Assembly: GCF_031845305.1 (NCBI RefSeq)
Contig: NZ_JAVREH010000003.1
Span: 1-64,000, forward strand
DNA: 64,000 nucleotides
Direction: 5' to 3'
Source of the DNA: Jatrophihabitans_A lederbergiae
Lineage (GTDB): Bacteria; Actinomycetota; Actinomycetes; Mycobacteriales; Jatrophihabitantaceae
A model generated the notes under the pieces. It worked only from the letters and a program-made list of their open reading frames with translations. It had not been told where the DNA came from and searched no databases. Position 1 is the first letter of the stretch. Every line of letters starts with the position of its first letter. A program made the translations under genes and the position numbers. This document shows positions 47,458-54,763 of this stretch, piece after piece.

Positions 47458-49190
47458 CCCCTTTCGCTCGATGGGCCGCATTACCCACGGTCCGCTCGCT
47501 CGGCCGGTCCATCGCACGCGGCCGGGGCGGGTTCGCCGGTTCCGGTGTGCGCAGGCTCCACTCGCTCTGGCGACGCTCGCTGCAGTTCCGGGTGGCGACG
47601 AGCACGGTTCTCGTCACCGGCGTGGTGGTGCTGATCATCGGGATGCTCCTGGTGGATCAGATCGGAAACGGCGTTCTCAAGGCCAAGCGCGACGCGTCGA
47701 TCGGTCAGGCCACCCTGGGCCTGGAGGCGGCGACCGCGCAGTTCGACGGGTTGACGCCGGGCGACCTCAACGGCATCCGGCAGGCCGTCGACCAGATCAC
47801 CTCGGCTCCGAACCCCAGCGCCGGCGGGGTGCCGACCGGAGATCTGTTCTTTCGTGCGGTTCGGTCCACCGACGACTCGCTGAACCGGCAGCTGCCGGTG
47901 GGGCTCGCGGTCCCCTCGTCCCTGCGCCAGCAGGTGGAGCGGGGCGCCCTGGCGGTCCAGTACGCGCCGATCACCCGGCCCGGCAACCCGCCTTCCAGCA
48001 CCCCGGGACTCATCGTCGGGCAGCCGGTGAGTACTCAGGCAGGCTCGTTCGAGCTGTACTACCTGTTTCCGCTGACCGCCGAGCAGAACACCCTCGACCT
48101 GGTCCAGCGCACCGTGCTCATCGCCGGCCTGGCGCTCGTGCTGCTGGTGGCGGCGATCGCGGTGCTGGTCACCGGGCTGGTGGTGCGGCCGGTGCGGGTC
48201 GCCGCCCAGACCGCCGAGCGGCTCGCGGCCGGCGATCTCGCGCAGCGCATCGAGGTCAGCGGCGAGGATGACATCGCCCTGCTGGGTGAGTCCTTCAACG
48301 ACATGGCCAACAGCCTCCAGCAGCAGATCCAGCGGCTGGAGAAGCTCTCACGGTTGCAGCAGCGCTTCACCTCCGACGTGTCCCACGAGCTGCGCACGCC
48401 ACTGACCACCGTCCGGATGGCGGCCGAGCTGCTCTACGGCAGCAGGCAGAGCTTCGCGCCCGAGCTGGCGCGCTCGGCGGAATTGCTCAGCAACGAGCTC
48501 GACCGGTTCGAGAGCCTGCTCGCCGAGCTGCTCGAGATCTCGCGCTATGACGCGGGAGTGGCCCAGCTCGAGACCGAGAGCGTGGACCTGGTCGGCATCG
48601 TCGAGCGCGCGGTGCTGGCCAGCCGGGTGCTGGCCGAGCGGCATGGGGTCGAGTTGCTCGTCGCCGCGCCGGGGGGACCGATTCTGGCCGATGTGGACAC
48701 CCGCCGGATCGAACGGGTGCTGCGCAACCTGATCGGCAACGCCCTGGACCACGCCGAGGGCAAGCCCGTCGAGGTGCGGCTCGCCGCGGACGCCGCCGCC
48801 GCCGCGGTGACCGTGCGCGACTACGGAGTGGGCCTGCGGCCGGGTGAGGCTGCCCTGGTGTTCAACCGGTTCTGGCGTGGGGATCCCTCACGCAGCCGGC
48901 TCACCGGCGGGACCGGCCTCGGCCTGGCCATCAGCCTCGAGGACATCCGGCTTCACCAGGGTTGGCTGCAGGCGTGGGGGGAGCGCGGCAAGGGTGCGGT
49001 CTTCCGGATGACGGTGCCACGGACGGCGGGCGACACCGTCCAGTCCTCGCCGCTGCCGTTGGAGCCGCTGGACACCTCGGCGCTGCCGGTGAAACCGGGC
49101 TCGACCGCGGCCGTGGACCTTGGCTCGCGGCCGCGGGCGCCCCTCGCCGCGCCCGATCCGGCCCGAGCCGGAAGCGACGTGCAAGCATGA
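47454..49190 (+). CDS. mtrB: Sensor histidine kinase MtrB
   Basis: A 578-residue membrane kinase, partner of MtrA. Two membrane helices (VATSTVLVTGVVVLIIGMLL near residue 50 and LVLLVAAIAVLVTGLVV near 230) flank an extracytoplasmic domain; a HAMP segment follows (VRPVRVAAQTAERLAAGDL); H311 in DVSHELRTPL is the phosphorylated histidine; the ATPase has RNLIGNALDHAEG (N box), VRDYGVGL and GGTGLGLAIS. GTG 47454 overlaps the mtrA stop (GTGA), and its own stop overlaps the lpqB start (ATGA). Confidence 0.95.
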   Translation: MTPFARWAALPTVRSLGRSIARGRGGFAGSGVRRLHSLWRRSLQFRVATSTVLVTGVVVLIIGMLLVDQIGNGVLKAKRDASIGQATLGLEAATAQFDGLTPGDLNGIRQAVDQITSAPNPSAGGVPTGDLFFRAVRSTDDSLNRQLPVGLAVPSSLRQQVERGALAVQYAPITRPGNPPSSTPGLIVGQPVSTQAGSFELYYLFPLTAEQNTLDLVQRTVLIAGLALVLLVAAIAVLVTGLVVRPVRVAAQTAERLAAGDLAQRIEVSGEDDIALLGESFNDMANSLQQQIQRLEKLSRLQQRFTSDVSHELRTPLTTVRMAAELLYGSRQSFAPELARSAELLSNELDRFESLLAELLEISRYDAGVAQLETESVDLVGIVERAVLASRVLAERHGVELLVAAPGGPILADVDTRRIERVLRNLIGNALDHAEGKPVEVRLAADAAAAAVTVRDYGVGLRPGEAALVFNRFWRGDPSRSRLTGGTGLGLAISLEDIRLHQGWLQAWGERGKGAVFRMTVPRTAGDTVQSSPLPLEPLDTSALPVKPGSTAAVDLGSRPRAPLAAPDPARAGSDVQA

Positions 49191-50923
49191 GCTCGCGGCT
49201 ACGGTTGGGTGCGCTGGCGTCGGCGCTGCTGGTACTGACGGCGTGCACCGGCGTCCCCCGGCAGTCGGCCCCACAGGTCGTCCGCACGGTCGACCGCGGC
49301 GGCAACGCGCAGTCGGCGGAGCCGAACATCTCACCGAATGCCGACGCCGGCCCGCGCGACATCGTGTCCGACTTCATCACGGCGGGGGTCGCCGCCGACG
49401 CCGGGCACTCGACCTCGCGCCAGTTCCTGACGAACGCCGCCGCGCGCAAGTGGCAGGACAACACCGTGACCGTTGTCGACGAGACAACCGTCGGGGTGCC
49501 CAGCATGGTGGGTTCCGGTGCGCGGGTCGAGGTGATCGGTCACCGCGTCGGTCAGCTCGACGCCAACGGCGTATTCAGCCCCACCCTCAAGGGAACCGGC
49601 GTCGGGGATCAGGAGACGTTCAGCTTCGGGCTACGCCAGCTGTCGGGTCAGTGGCGCATCGACCAACTGCAGCCGGGCGTGCTGATCAGCCAGCGCCAGT
49701 TCCAGGACAATTACCTGCCACGCAAGCTGTACTTCTTCGACTCCGGCGAGACGACCCTGGTTCCAGATCTGCGGTACTCGGCGCTGGACGGCCAGGCGCT
49801 GGCGACCTGGCTGCTCGACCAACTGCTCGTCGGTCCGCGGCCGGAGCTGGCGCAGTCGGTGCTGAACGAGGTGCCCGACCAGGTCGGCCGACCCAGCGTC
49901 CAGCTCGGCGACCCCATCGTGGTCGAGATGCCGGGCACGGCGCAGCTGGACGCGGCCGGAAAGAATGGGCTGGCCGCGCAACTGGCGTACACCCTGGGTC
50001 AGGTGGCCTTCGCCGGCGGCCGGTTGCGGTTGACCGACGCCGGCCGGACGGTCGGCATCCCGGACGCTGGAGGCCCGATTTTCAGCTCCGTCGACTTCAC
50101 CTTCGGCGGCCCCGACAGCGCGCCGCCCGGCGTCACGCCGTACTTCCTCCGCAACGGTGCGGTGATCAGCGGCCTGGACGACAAGCCGGTCACCGGCCCG
50201 CTCGGGCAGCCGGTTCGCAAGTTCAGCTCGGTCGCCCTTCGCCGCGGCAACTCCGGGGGCCTGGACGTCGCGGGCGTGTCGGCGAACACGCTGCGGGTCG
50301 GCAACGTCGCGAAGCTGGCCGACGTGCGGCTGCCCACGGGCGCGCTCAGCCGTCCCGAGTGGCGACCGCACGCCGACGAGGTGTGGGTGGGCGTCGGTAT
50401 GTCCGGCGCGATCTACCGGGTCGGGCCCGGAACGGCCGCACGGGCGGTGTCGATCACCTCGCCGGTGGGCGGGCTGTCACCGGGCCAGGTGCTCGCGCTG
50501 AGGTTCAGCTCCGACGGCGTGCGGCTCGCCGCGGTGCTGCGCGCGGCGAACGGAACCAAGACGGCCTGGATCGGGTCCGTCGTCACCTCGGGCGATGACG
50601 TCCGGATCGACTCGTTCGAACCGCTGACACCCGCGCGGCTGTCCGTCACCGACGTCGCCTGGGTGGACCCCACCAAGCTGCTCATCGTGGCACAGGCACC
50701 CGGGGACGAGACCAGGGTCTGGCAGGTGCAGTCCGATGGCTCGTACCTCGGGCCGTTGAGCAACGTCGGCCTACCCGGGGTGCCGACATCGATCGCGGCG
50801 TCGTCGCAGCAGTCGCCACTGGTGTCGGCCAGCGACTCGATCTGGACGCAGCGGGGCAGCGGCTGGACCTCGTTCCCGGGTGCCACGCCGACTGCTGGGG
50901 TGAACCCGGTCTATGCCCCGTGA
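49187..50923 (+). CDS. lpqB: Lipoprotein LpqB
   Basis: A 578-residue lipoprotein that modulates MtrB. A signal peptide with lipobox LVLTAC (Cys about residue 21) is followed by a conserved N-terminal region (DIVSDFITAGVAAD), a GerMN-type sporulation/spore-coat domain (LDGQALATWLLDQLLVGPRPEL) near 200-330 and a C-terminal beta-propeller-like part with SRPEWRPHADEVWVGVG. ATG 49187 overlaps the mtrB stop as ATGA. The order mtrA-mtrB-lpqB is invariant in actinobacteria. A short tandem repeat follows 47 bases after the stop. Confidence 0.95.
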   Translation: MSSRLRLGALASALLVLTACTGVPRQSAPQVVRTVDRGGNAQSAEPNISPNADAGPRDIVSDFITAGVAADAGHSTSRQFLTNAAARKWQDNTVTVVDETTVGVPSMVGSGARVEVIGHRVGQLDANGVFSPTLKGTGVGDQETFSFGLRQLSGQWRIDQLQPGVLISQRQFQDNYLPRKLYFFDSGETTLVPDLRYSALDGQALATWLLDQLLVGPRPELAQSVLNEVPDQVGRPSVQLGDPIVVEMPGTAQLDAAGKNGLAAQLAYTLGQVAFAGGRLRLTDAGRTVGIPDAGGPIFSSVDFTFGGPDSAPPGVTPYFLRNGAVISGLDDKPVTGPLGQPVRKFSSVALRRGNSGGLDVAGVSANTLRVGNVAKLADVRLPTGALSRPEWRPHADEVWVGVGMSGAIYRVGPGTAARAVSITSPVGGLSPGQVLALRFSSDGVRLAAVLRAANGTKTAWIGSVVTSGDDVRIDSFEPLTPARLSVTDVAWVDPTKLLIVAQAPGDETRVWQVQSDGSYLGPLSNVGLPGVPTSIAASSQQSPLVSASDSIWTQRGSGWTSFPGATPTAGVNPVYAP

Positions 50924-50970
50924 CGGGTTGTGGCCGTGACCGCCCCTTGTCCGGCCTCGTGACCCGTTCT

Positions 50971-51030
50971 GTACAGGCCGGTTGTGCACAGGCCGGTTGT
51001 GCACAGGCCGGTTGTGCACAGGCCGCGGTA
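50971..51030 (+). repeat. 15-bp tandem repeat between lpqB and comF
   Basis: Four head-to-tail units (50971, 50986, 51001, 51016) of GCACAGGCCGGTTGT; the first has one change and the last degenerates after ten bases. It lies in the 169-base gap before comF. No coding role is likely, although the length is a multiple of three and one frame reads repeated AGCAQ. Confidence 0.9.
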
Positions 51031-51092
51031 GCCCTCCACAGTTTCCCCCCGAGGTCGGTAGCGCGGCACTCCGGTGCGCCAGGCTGCGCTCC

Positions 51093-51860
51093 ATGGGGCT
51101 GCTTGCGGAGTTGATCGACCTGGTACTGCCGTCGAGCTGTATCTGTTGCCAGCGGTCCGGGCCGCTCTGGTGCGCGGCCTGCCGTCCGGCGTCGGTCCCC
51201 GAGCTGGCGGCGACGGCGACCGGGCCGGCGGTCTGCGCCGCCGGTGAGTACGACGCCGAGCTGCGCAGTGCCCTGATCGCGTACAAGGAGCGGGGCCATC
51301 GCGCCCTGGCCGAACCGCTCTCGGCCTACCTCAGTGACGCGGTGGACGTGCTGAGCCGGCAGGCCGGCACGGCGGCAACGGGCCGGCCGCGACCGGTGCT
51401 GGTGCCGGTGCCGTCGCGGCGATCGGCGGCCCGTCAACGCGGCGGTGACCACGTACTGCGGCTCGCCCGGCTGGTGGCCCGGCAGTCCCAGTTGCCGCTG
51501 TGCTCCACGTTGTCGGTGAGCTCCGGGGTGGCCGACTCCGCGGGGCTGTCCACGGCGGCGCGGGCGGCGAACCTGGCGCACCGGATGCGGGCTGCGAGGC
51601 CACCGGGCCGCGGGCCGCTCGACGCCGTGATCGTCGATGACATCGTCACCACCGGCACCACTCTCGCCGAAGCGGAGCGGGCCCTCACCGAGGCCGGTTG
51701 GCGGGTTCTCGGAGCCGCCGTGGTGGGGGCGACGAGGCGGCGGTACCCGGCGGCCGCCGCCGGTGCCAGCGGCGCGAGCGACGGTGCGCGGAAGCAGTCC
51801 GCGGCAGCCGGAACCAACGCGTGCAACTGGGCAGACCCCCACGAGTGGGCTAGCGTCTGA
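51093..51860 (+). CDS. comF: ComF family phosphoribosyltransferase-like protein
   Basis: A 255-residue protein of the ComF/GntX family, linked to DNA uptake. The N-terminal zinc ribbon has CICCQRSGPLWCAAC; SALIAYKERGHRALAEPL is the conserved YK(F/E)xG segment; the phosphoribosyltransferase signature is AVIVDDIVTTGTTLAEAERAL near residues 172-192. The C-terminus has a low-complexity Ala/Gly-rich tail. ATG 51093 fits homologues. In M. tuberculosis the equivalent gene (Rv3242c) also lies between lpqB and hpf. Confidence 0.88.
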   Translation: MGLLAELIDLVLPSSCICCQRSGPLWCAACRPASVPELAATATGPAVCAAGEYDAELRSALIAYKERGHRALAEPLSAYLSDAVDVLSRQAGTAATGRPRPVLVPVPSRRSAARQRGGDHVLRLARLVARQSQLPLCSTLSVSSGVADSAGLSTAARAANLAHRMRAARPPGRGPLDAVIVDDIVTTGTTLAEAERALTEAGWRVLGAAVVGATRRRYPAAAAGASGASDGARKQSAAAGTNACNWADPHEWASV

Positions 51861-51990
51861 GTGACCTACCGAACATAGGCGCCAGCACGGATTACGCGCC
51901 GCCAAGCCTTCTGACGGGCCAGCTCGGAATGTGGCTCGCGAGGGTGTTGGGGCGCTTCTGAGCTGGTGCCGGGAGCGCACTGGAGGTCGC

Positions 51991-52623
51991 GTGGAGATTG
52001 TCGTGAGGGGCCGGAACGTCGAGGTCCCCGAGCACTACCGGCAGCACGTCGCTGAGAAACTGACCCGCGTCGAGCGATATGACGGCAGAATCATCCGCAC
52101 CGATGTGGAGTTGCTCCACGAGAAGAATCCCCGGCAGTCCGAGAACTGCCAGCGGGTGGAGATCACGTGCCGCGTGCCGGGACCGGTCGTGCGGGTGGAG
52201 GCCTGCGCCGCGGACTTCTACAAGGCCCTGGACATGGCGATCGAGCGACTGGAGCGCAAGTTCCGCCAGGCTGCCGACCGTCGCCGGGTGCACCACGGAC
52301 GGCACACGCCGACATCGGTGGCCACGGCCACCAGCGGGTTGATCGAGCGCGACCCCGACTCCACCGCGGTCGCCGTCGCAGACCCGCCTGCCGAGGGCGA
52401 CAACGAGGGCGACAACGAGGGCGGGAGCAAGCTCGACAACCCAGGGCTGGTGGTGCGCGAGAAGGAGCATCCGGCCAAGCCGATGACCATCGAGCAGGCG
52501 CTCTATGAGATGGAGCTGGTCGGCCACGACTTCTACCTCTTCGCCGACGCCGACGGTGGCCGTCCGAGCGTGGTCTATCGGCGCAAGGGCTATGACTACG
52601 GCGTGATCCGCCTCGTTGACTGA
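51991..52623 (+). CDS. hpf: Ribosome hibernation promoting factor, long form
   Basis: A 210-residue long-form HPF. The N-terminal S30AE domain (VEIVVRGRNVEVPEHYRQHV, residues 1 to about 105) binds the decoding centre. A variable acidic linker (EGDNEGDNEGG) follows. The C-terminal dimerisation domain includes PMTIEQALYEMELVGHDFYL and VVYRRKGYDYGVIRL and pairs two ribosomes into 100S particles. GTG 51991 is used: TGGAGG ends four bases upstream and the domain begins here; a longer frame adds 20 residues. In M. tuberculosis secA1 follows; here it does not. Confidence 0.92.
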   Translation: MEIVVRGRNVEVPEHYRQHVAEKLTRVERYDGRIIRTDVELLHEKNPRQSENCQRVEITCRVPGPVVRVEACAADFYKALDMAIERLERKFRQAADRRRVHHGRHTPTSVATATSGLIERDPDSTAVAVADPPAEGDNEGDNEGGSKLDNPGLVVREKEHPAKPMTIEQALYEMELVGHDFYLFADADGGRPSVVYRRKGYDYGVIRLVD

Positions 52624-52654
52624 GCTTCCGGGCGCGCGCTGAACCGGCTGGGAC

Positions 52655-52688
52655 GACCAACCGGCCCACCGCCGCGGGCCTGTTGGTC
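52655..52688 (+). terminator. Terminator hairpin after hpf
   Basis: GACCAAC (52655-52661) and GGCCC pair with GGGCC and GTTGGTC (52682-52688), one mismatch between the two stem parts and an eight-base loop. It separates hpf from rsfS, whose likely -10 box starts at 52711. Confidence 0.6.
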
Positions 52689-52725
52689 ATTCAGGCGCCC
52701 ATCCCGCAGGTATTCTGGGGCCATC

Positions 52726-53181
52726 ATGACCGCCACTGACACCGCCGCAGACCTCGCCCGCATCGCCGGACAGGCAGCGGCAGACAAACTCGCCACCGAC
52801 ATCGTCCTGATCGACGTCAGCGAACGTCTCGCGATCACGGATGTGTTCGTCATCGCCACCGGCAGCAACGAGCGCCAGGTCGAAGCGATCGTCGACGAGG
52901 TCGAGGAGCAGCTCCGCCGGGCCGGCGTCAAGCCGCTGCGGCGCGAGGGTAAGCGCGACGGACGCTGGGTGCTGCTGGACTATGCCGAGATCGTGGTGCA
53001 CATCCAGCATGCCGAGGAGCGGGTCTTCTACTCCCTCGAGCGGCTCTGGAAGGACTGCCCCGTGATCGAGTTCACCGACGCGCACCTGGCCGCCGCGCAG
53101 GCCGGCAGCACCGAGAGTGAGACCGCACCTCAGGATGACGCTCGTGCCGACGTGACGGTGTCGCAGGGCGACCCGGAGTAG
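52726..53181 (+). CDS. rsfS: Ribosomal silencing factor RsfS
   Basis: A 151-residue protein that binds uL14 and blocks subunit joining in starvation. KLATDIVLIDVSERLAITDVF, ATGSNERQVEAIVDEVEEQL, GRWVLLDYAEIVVHI and YSLERLWKDCP are diagnostic. The acidic C-terminus of about 35 residues is extra. TATTCT at 52711-52716 lies nine bases before ATG 52726, so the transcript is nearly leaderless. The usual upstream neighbour nadD is absent. The last base of the stop is the first base of the next gene. Confidence 0.95.
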   Translation: MTATDTAADLARIAGQAAADKLATDIVLIDVSERLAITDVFVIATGSNERQVEAIVDEVEEQLRRAGVKPLRREGKRDGRWVLLDYAEIVVHIQHAEERVFYSLERLWKDCPVIEFTDAHLAAAQAGSTESETAPQDDARADVTVSQGDPE

Positions 53182-53825
53182 TGCAACGCCGGATCGTGCT
53201 GCTGCGCCATGGCCGCACGGCCTGGAACGCCGAGCGGCGTTACCAGGGCCAAGAAGATCCACCGCTCGACGAGGTGGGCCAGGTCCAGGCGATCGAGGCC
53301 GCCGCGCTGGTGGCCGCGATGAATCCTGACGTCCTGATTTCCTCGGATCTCGAACGCGCGCGGCAGACCGCGCAGAAGGTCTCCTCGCTGAGCGGAGTGC
53401 CGCTCACGGTCGACAAGCGGTTGCGAGAACGGAATCTCGGCCACTGGCAGGGCCTGACCCGCGACGAGGTCCAGAGCCGCTATCCCGAGGAGTTCGCCGA
53501 CTGGCTCGCCGGCCGCGACGTGGCCCGGCGCGGCGGCGAGAGCCGTCGGCAGGTCGCCGAGCGCGCCCTGTCCGTCGTCGACCAGCTGGCGCCCGTGCCG
53601 CTGGCGGTGCTGGTCAGCCACGGCGCCACCTCGATGTGCCTGTCGGCCGCGCTGCTCGGCCTGCCACAGACGCCGTCCATCCTCGGCCCGCTGGCGAACT
53701 GCCACTGGACGGAGCTGCGCAACTCGGGCGACGGCTGGACCCTGCGGGCACACAACGCCGGGCCACCCGGGCCGGTGATCCCGCTGCTGGCACCGGACGG
53801 CGACCACTCCGACGCGGACGCCTGA
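53181..53825 (+). CDS. gpgP: Histidine phosphatase, glucosyl-3-phosphoglycerate phosphatase-like
   Basis: A 214-residue member of the phosphoglycerate-mutase superfamily. RIVLLRHGRTAWN holds R9-H10-G11, where H10 is the phosphohistidine; RERNLGHWQGL supplies the acid; VLVSHGATSMCL holds the second histidine. In mycobacteria the enzyme between rsfS and octT (Rv2419c, GpgP) dephosphorylates glucosyl-3-phosphoglycerate, an early step of methylglucose lipopolysaccharide synthesis. The specificity here is inferred from the conserved order. GTG 53181 overlaps the rsfS stop by one base. Confidence 0.82.
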   Translation: MQRRIVLLRHGRTAWNAERRYQGQEDPPLDEVGQVQAIEAAALVAAMNPDVLISSDLERARQTAQKVSSLSGVPLTVDKRLRERNLGHWQGLTRDEVQSRYPEEFADWLAGRDVARRGGESRRQVAERALSVVDQLAPVPLAVLVSHGATSMCLSAALLGLPQTPSILGPLANCHWTELRNSGDGWTLRAHNAGPPGPVIPLLAPDGDHSDADA

Positions 53826-54605
53826 GTGCCGCTCCCGTCCGAACCGGCGGCGCGCTCGCACGAAATCCTGGTGCTGAGCGACTCCCTCGCCTTTCACGGC
53901 CCCGGAATGGGAGAGCTCACCACCGAGCCGCGGCTGTGGCCGAACGTGCTGGCCGCTGCCCTCACCGCCGGCGGAGCCGCGAGCTCGGCCACCATCTTCG
54001 GACGGCGCGGCTGGACCGCTCGGGACGCCTGGTTCGCCGTCACCCGCGATCCGTACCTGTACTCCGTCCTGCTGCCGCGGGCCGACACGGTCATCCTCGC
54101 GGTCGGCGGCATGGACTACCTGCCGGCGATCCTGCCCGCCCACCTGCGCGAGGGCATCCGGCTGCTACGCCCCAAGCCCGTGCGGCTGGCCGCGACGGCC
54201 ACCTTCCGCAGGCTGCAGCCGGTGGGGTCGCGGTTGCTCAACGGCCGGTGGCGCAACCTGCCGCAGGGCCTCACCGACCACTACCTGACCCGGTGCGTGC
54301 AGGGCATCCGGCATTTCCAGCCGGATGCCAGGATCGTCGGGATCACACCACCGCCGCATGTCGCGCCCGGCTACGGCCGGGTCACCGCCGGGCACCAGCG
54401 CGCCGTCCACGCCACCCTGGCGTGGGCCGAGCGGCTCAACGTGGACTTGCTGCGGCTCGATCAGTGGGTGGCGCCGCACATCGGCTCGTCCGGCATGAAT
54501 GTCGACGGCATCCACTGGGGCTGGAACTGCCACCGCGACGTGGGGGAGCGAACGGCGGGGGTGCTCGCCCAGCAATCCGTAACGGGCGCTGCCGGTGCCG
54601 AGTAG
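53826..54605 (+). CDS. SGNH hydrolase, OctT-like (octanoyltransferase family)
   Basis: A 259-residue SGNH-fold enzyme. ILVLSDSLAFHG gives the nucleophile S20 after D19; VILAVGGMDYLPA is block III; VDGIHWGW has the catalytic D227 and H230. Synteny (rsfS-gpgP-this gene) matches mycobacterial Rv2418c, OctT, which octanoylates glucosylglycerate in methylglucose lipopolysaccharide synthesis. GTG 53826 directly follows the gpgP stop. The leuS leader promoter overlaps its stop codon. Confidence 0.78.
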   Translation: MPLPSEPAARSHEILVLSDSLAFHGPGMGELTTEPRLWPNVLAAALTAGGAASSATIFGRRGWTARDAWFAVTRDPYLYSVLLPRADTVILAVGGMDYLPAILPAHLREGIRLLRPKPVRLAATATFRRLQPVGSRLLNGRWRNLPQGLTDHYLTRCVQGIRHFQPDARIVGITPPPHVAPGYGRVTAGHQRAVHATLAWAERLNVDLLRLDQWVAPHIGSSGMNVDGIHWGWNCHRDVGERTAGVLAQQSVTGAAGAE

Positions 54606-54608
54606 TAT
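54603..54608 (+). promoter_or_regulatory. -10 box of the leuS leader transcript
   Basis: TAGTAT lies seven bases before ATG 54616, so transcription should begin at or next to the start codon of the leader peptide. Its first bases are the stop codon of the preceding gene. No clear -35 was found. Confidence 0.5.
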
Positions 54609-54615
54609 TCCCGCC

Positions 54616-54651
54616 ATGGCAATGACCCTGCTCCTTACCGAGCCGCGCTGA
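54616..54651 (+). CDS. Leucine leader peptide of leuS
   Basis: An 11-residue open frame reading M-A-M-T-L-L-L-T-E-P-R. Three consecutive leucine codons (CTG, CTC and the rare CTT, 54628-54636) lie shortly before the stop codon. Ribosomes would stall there when charged leucyl-tRNA is scarce. The frame follows a -10 box at leaderless spacing and precedes mutually exclusive RNA stems, so it has every element of ribosome-mediated attenuation. Confidence 0.75.
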   Translation: MAMTLLLTEPR

Positions 54652-54703
54652 GCCCCGGACGTAGGCCAGTGTGGCGTGAGCCTCTGCGATTGCGCAGGGG
54701 CTC
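54650..54703 (+). promoter_or_regulatory. leuS attenuator: alternative antiterminator and terminator stems
   Basis: Terminator form: GAGCCTCTGCG (54678-54688) pairs with CGCAGGGGCTC (54693-54703) around the loop ATTG, eleven pairs with one G-U. Competing form: GAGCCCC (54650-54656), starting inside the leader stop codon, pairs perfectly with GGGGCTC (54697-54703), the 3' arm of the terminator. A ribosome reaching the stop codon masks 54650-54656 and lets the terminator form; stalling at the leucine codons leaves it free to antiterminate. A strong T-tract is absent. Confidence 0.68.
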
Positions 54704-54763
54704 TTGCTATGTCCAGGGTTAGATGCCCACAGTCCGCACGACACATGATCGGGAGCCGCAGCC

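Noticed and set aside
50971..51030. CRISPR array
   Set aside because: The units are contiguous 15-mers with no spacers and no cas genes are present.
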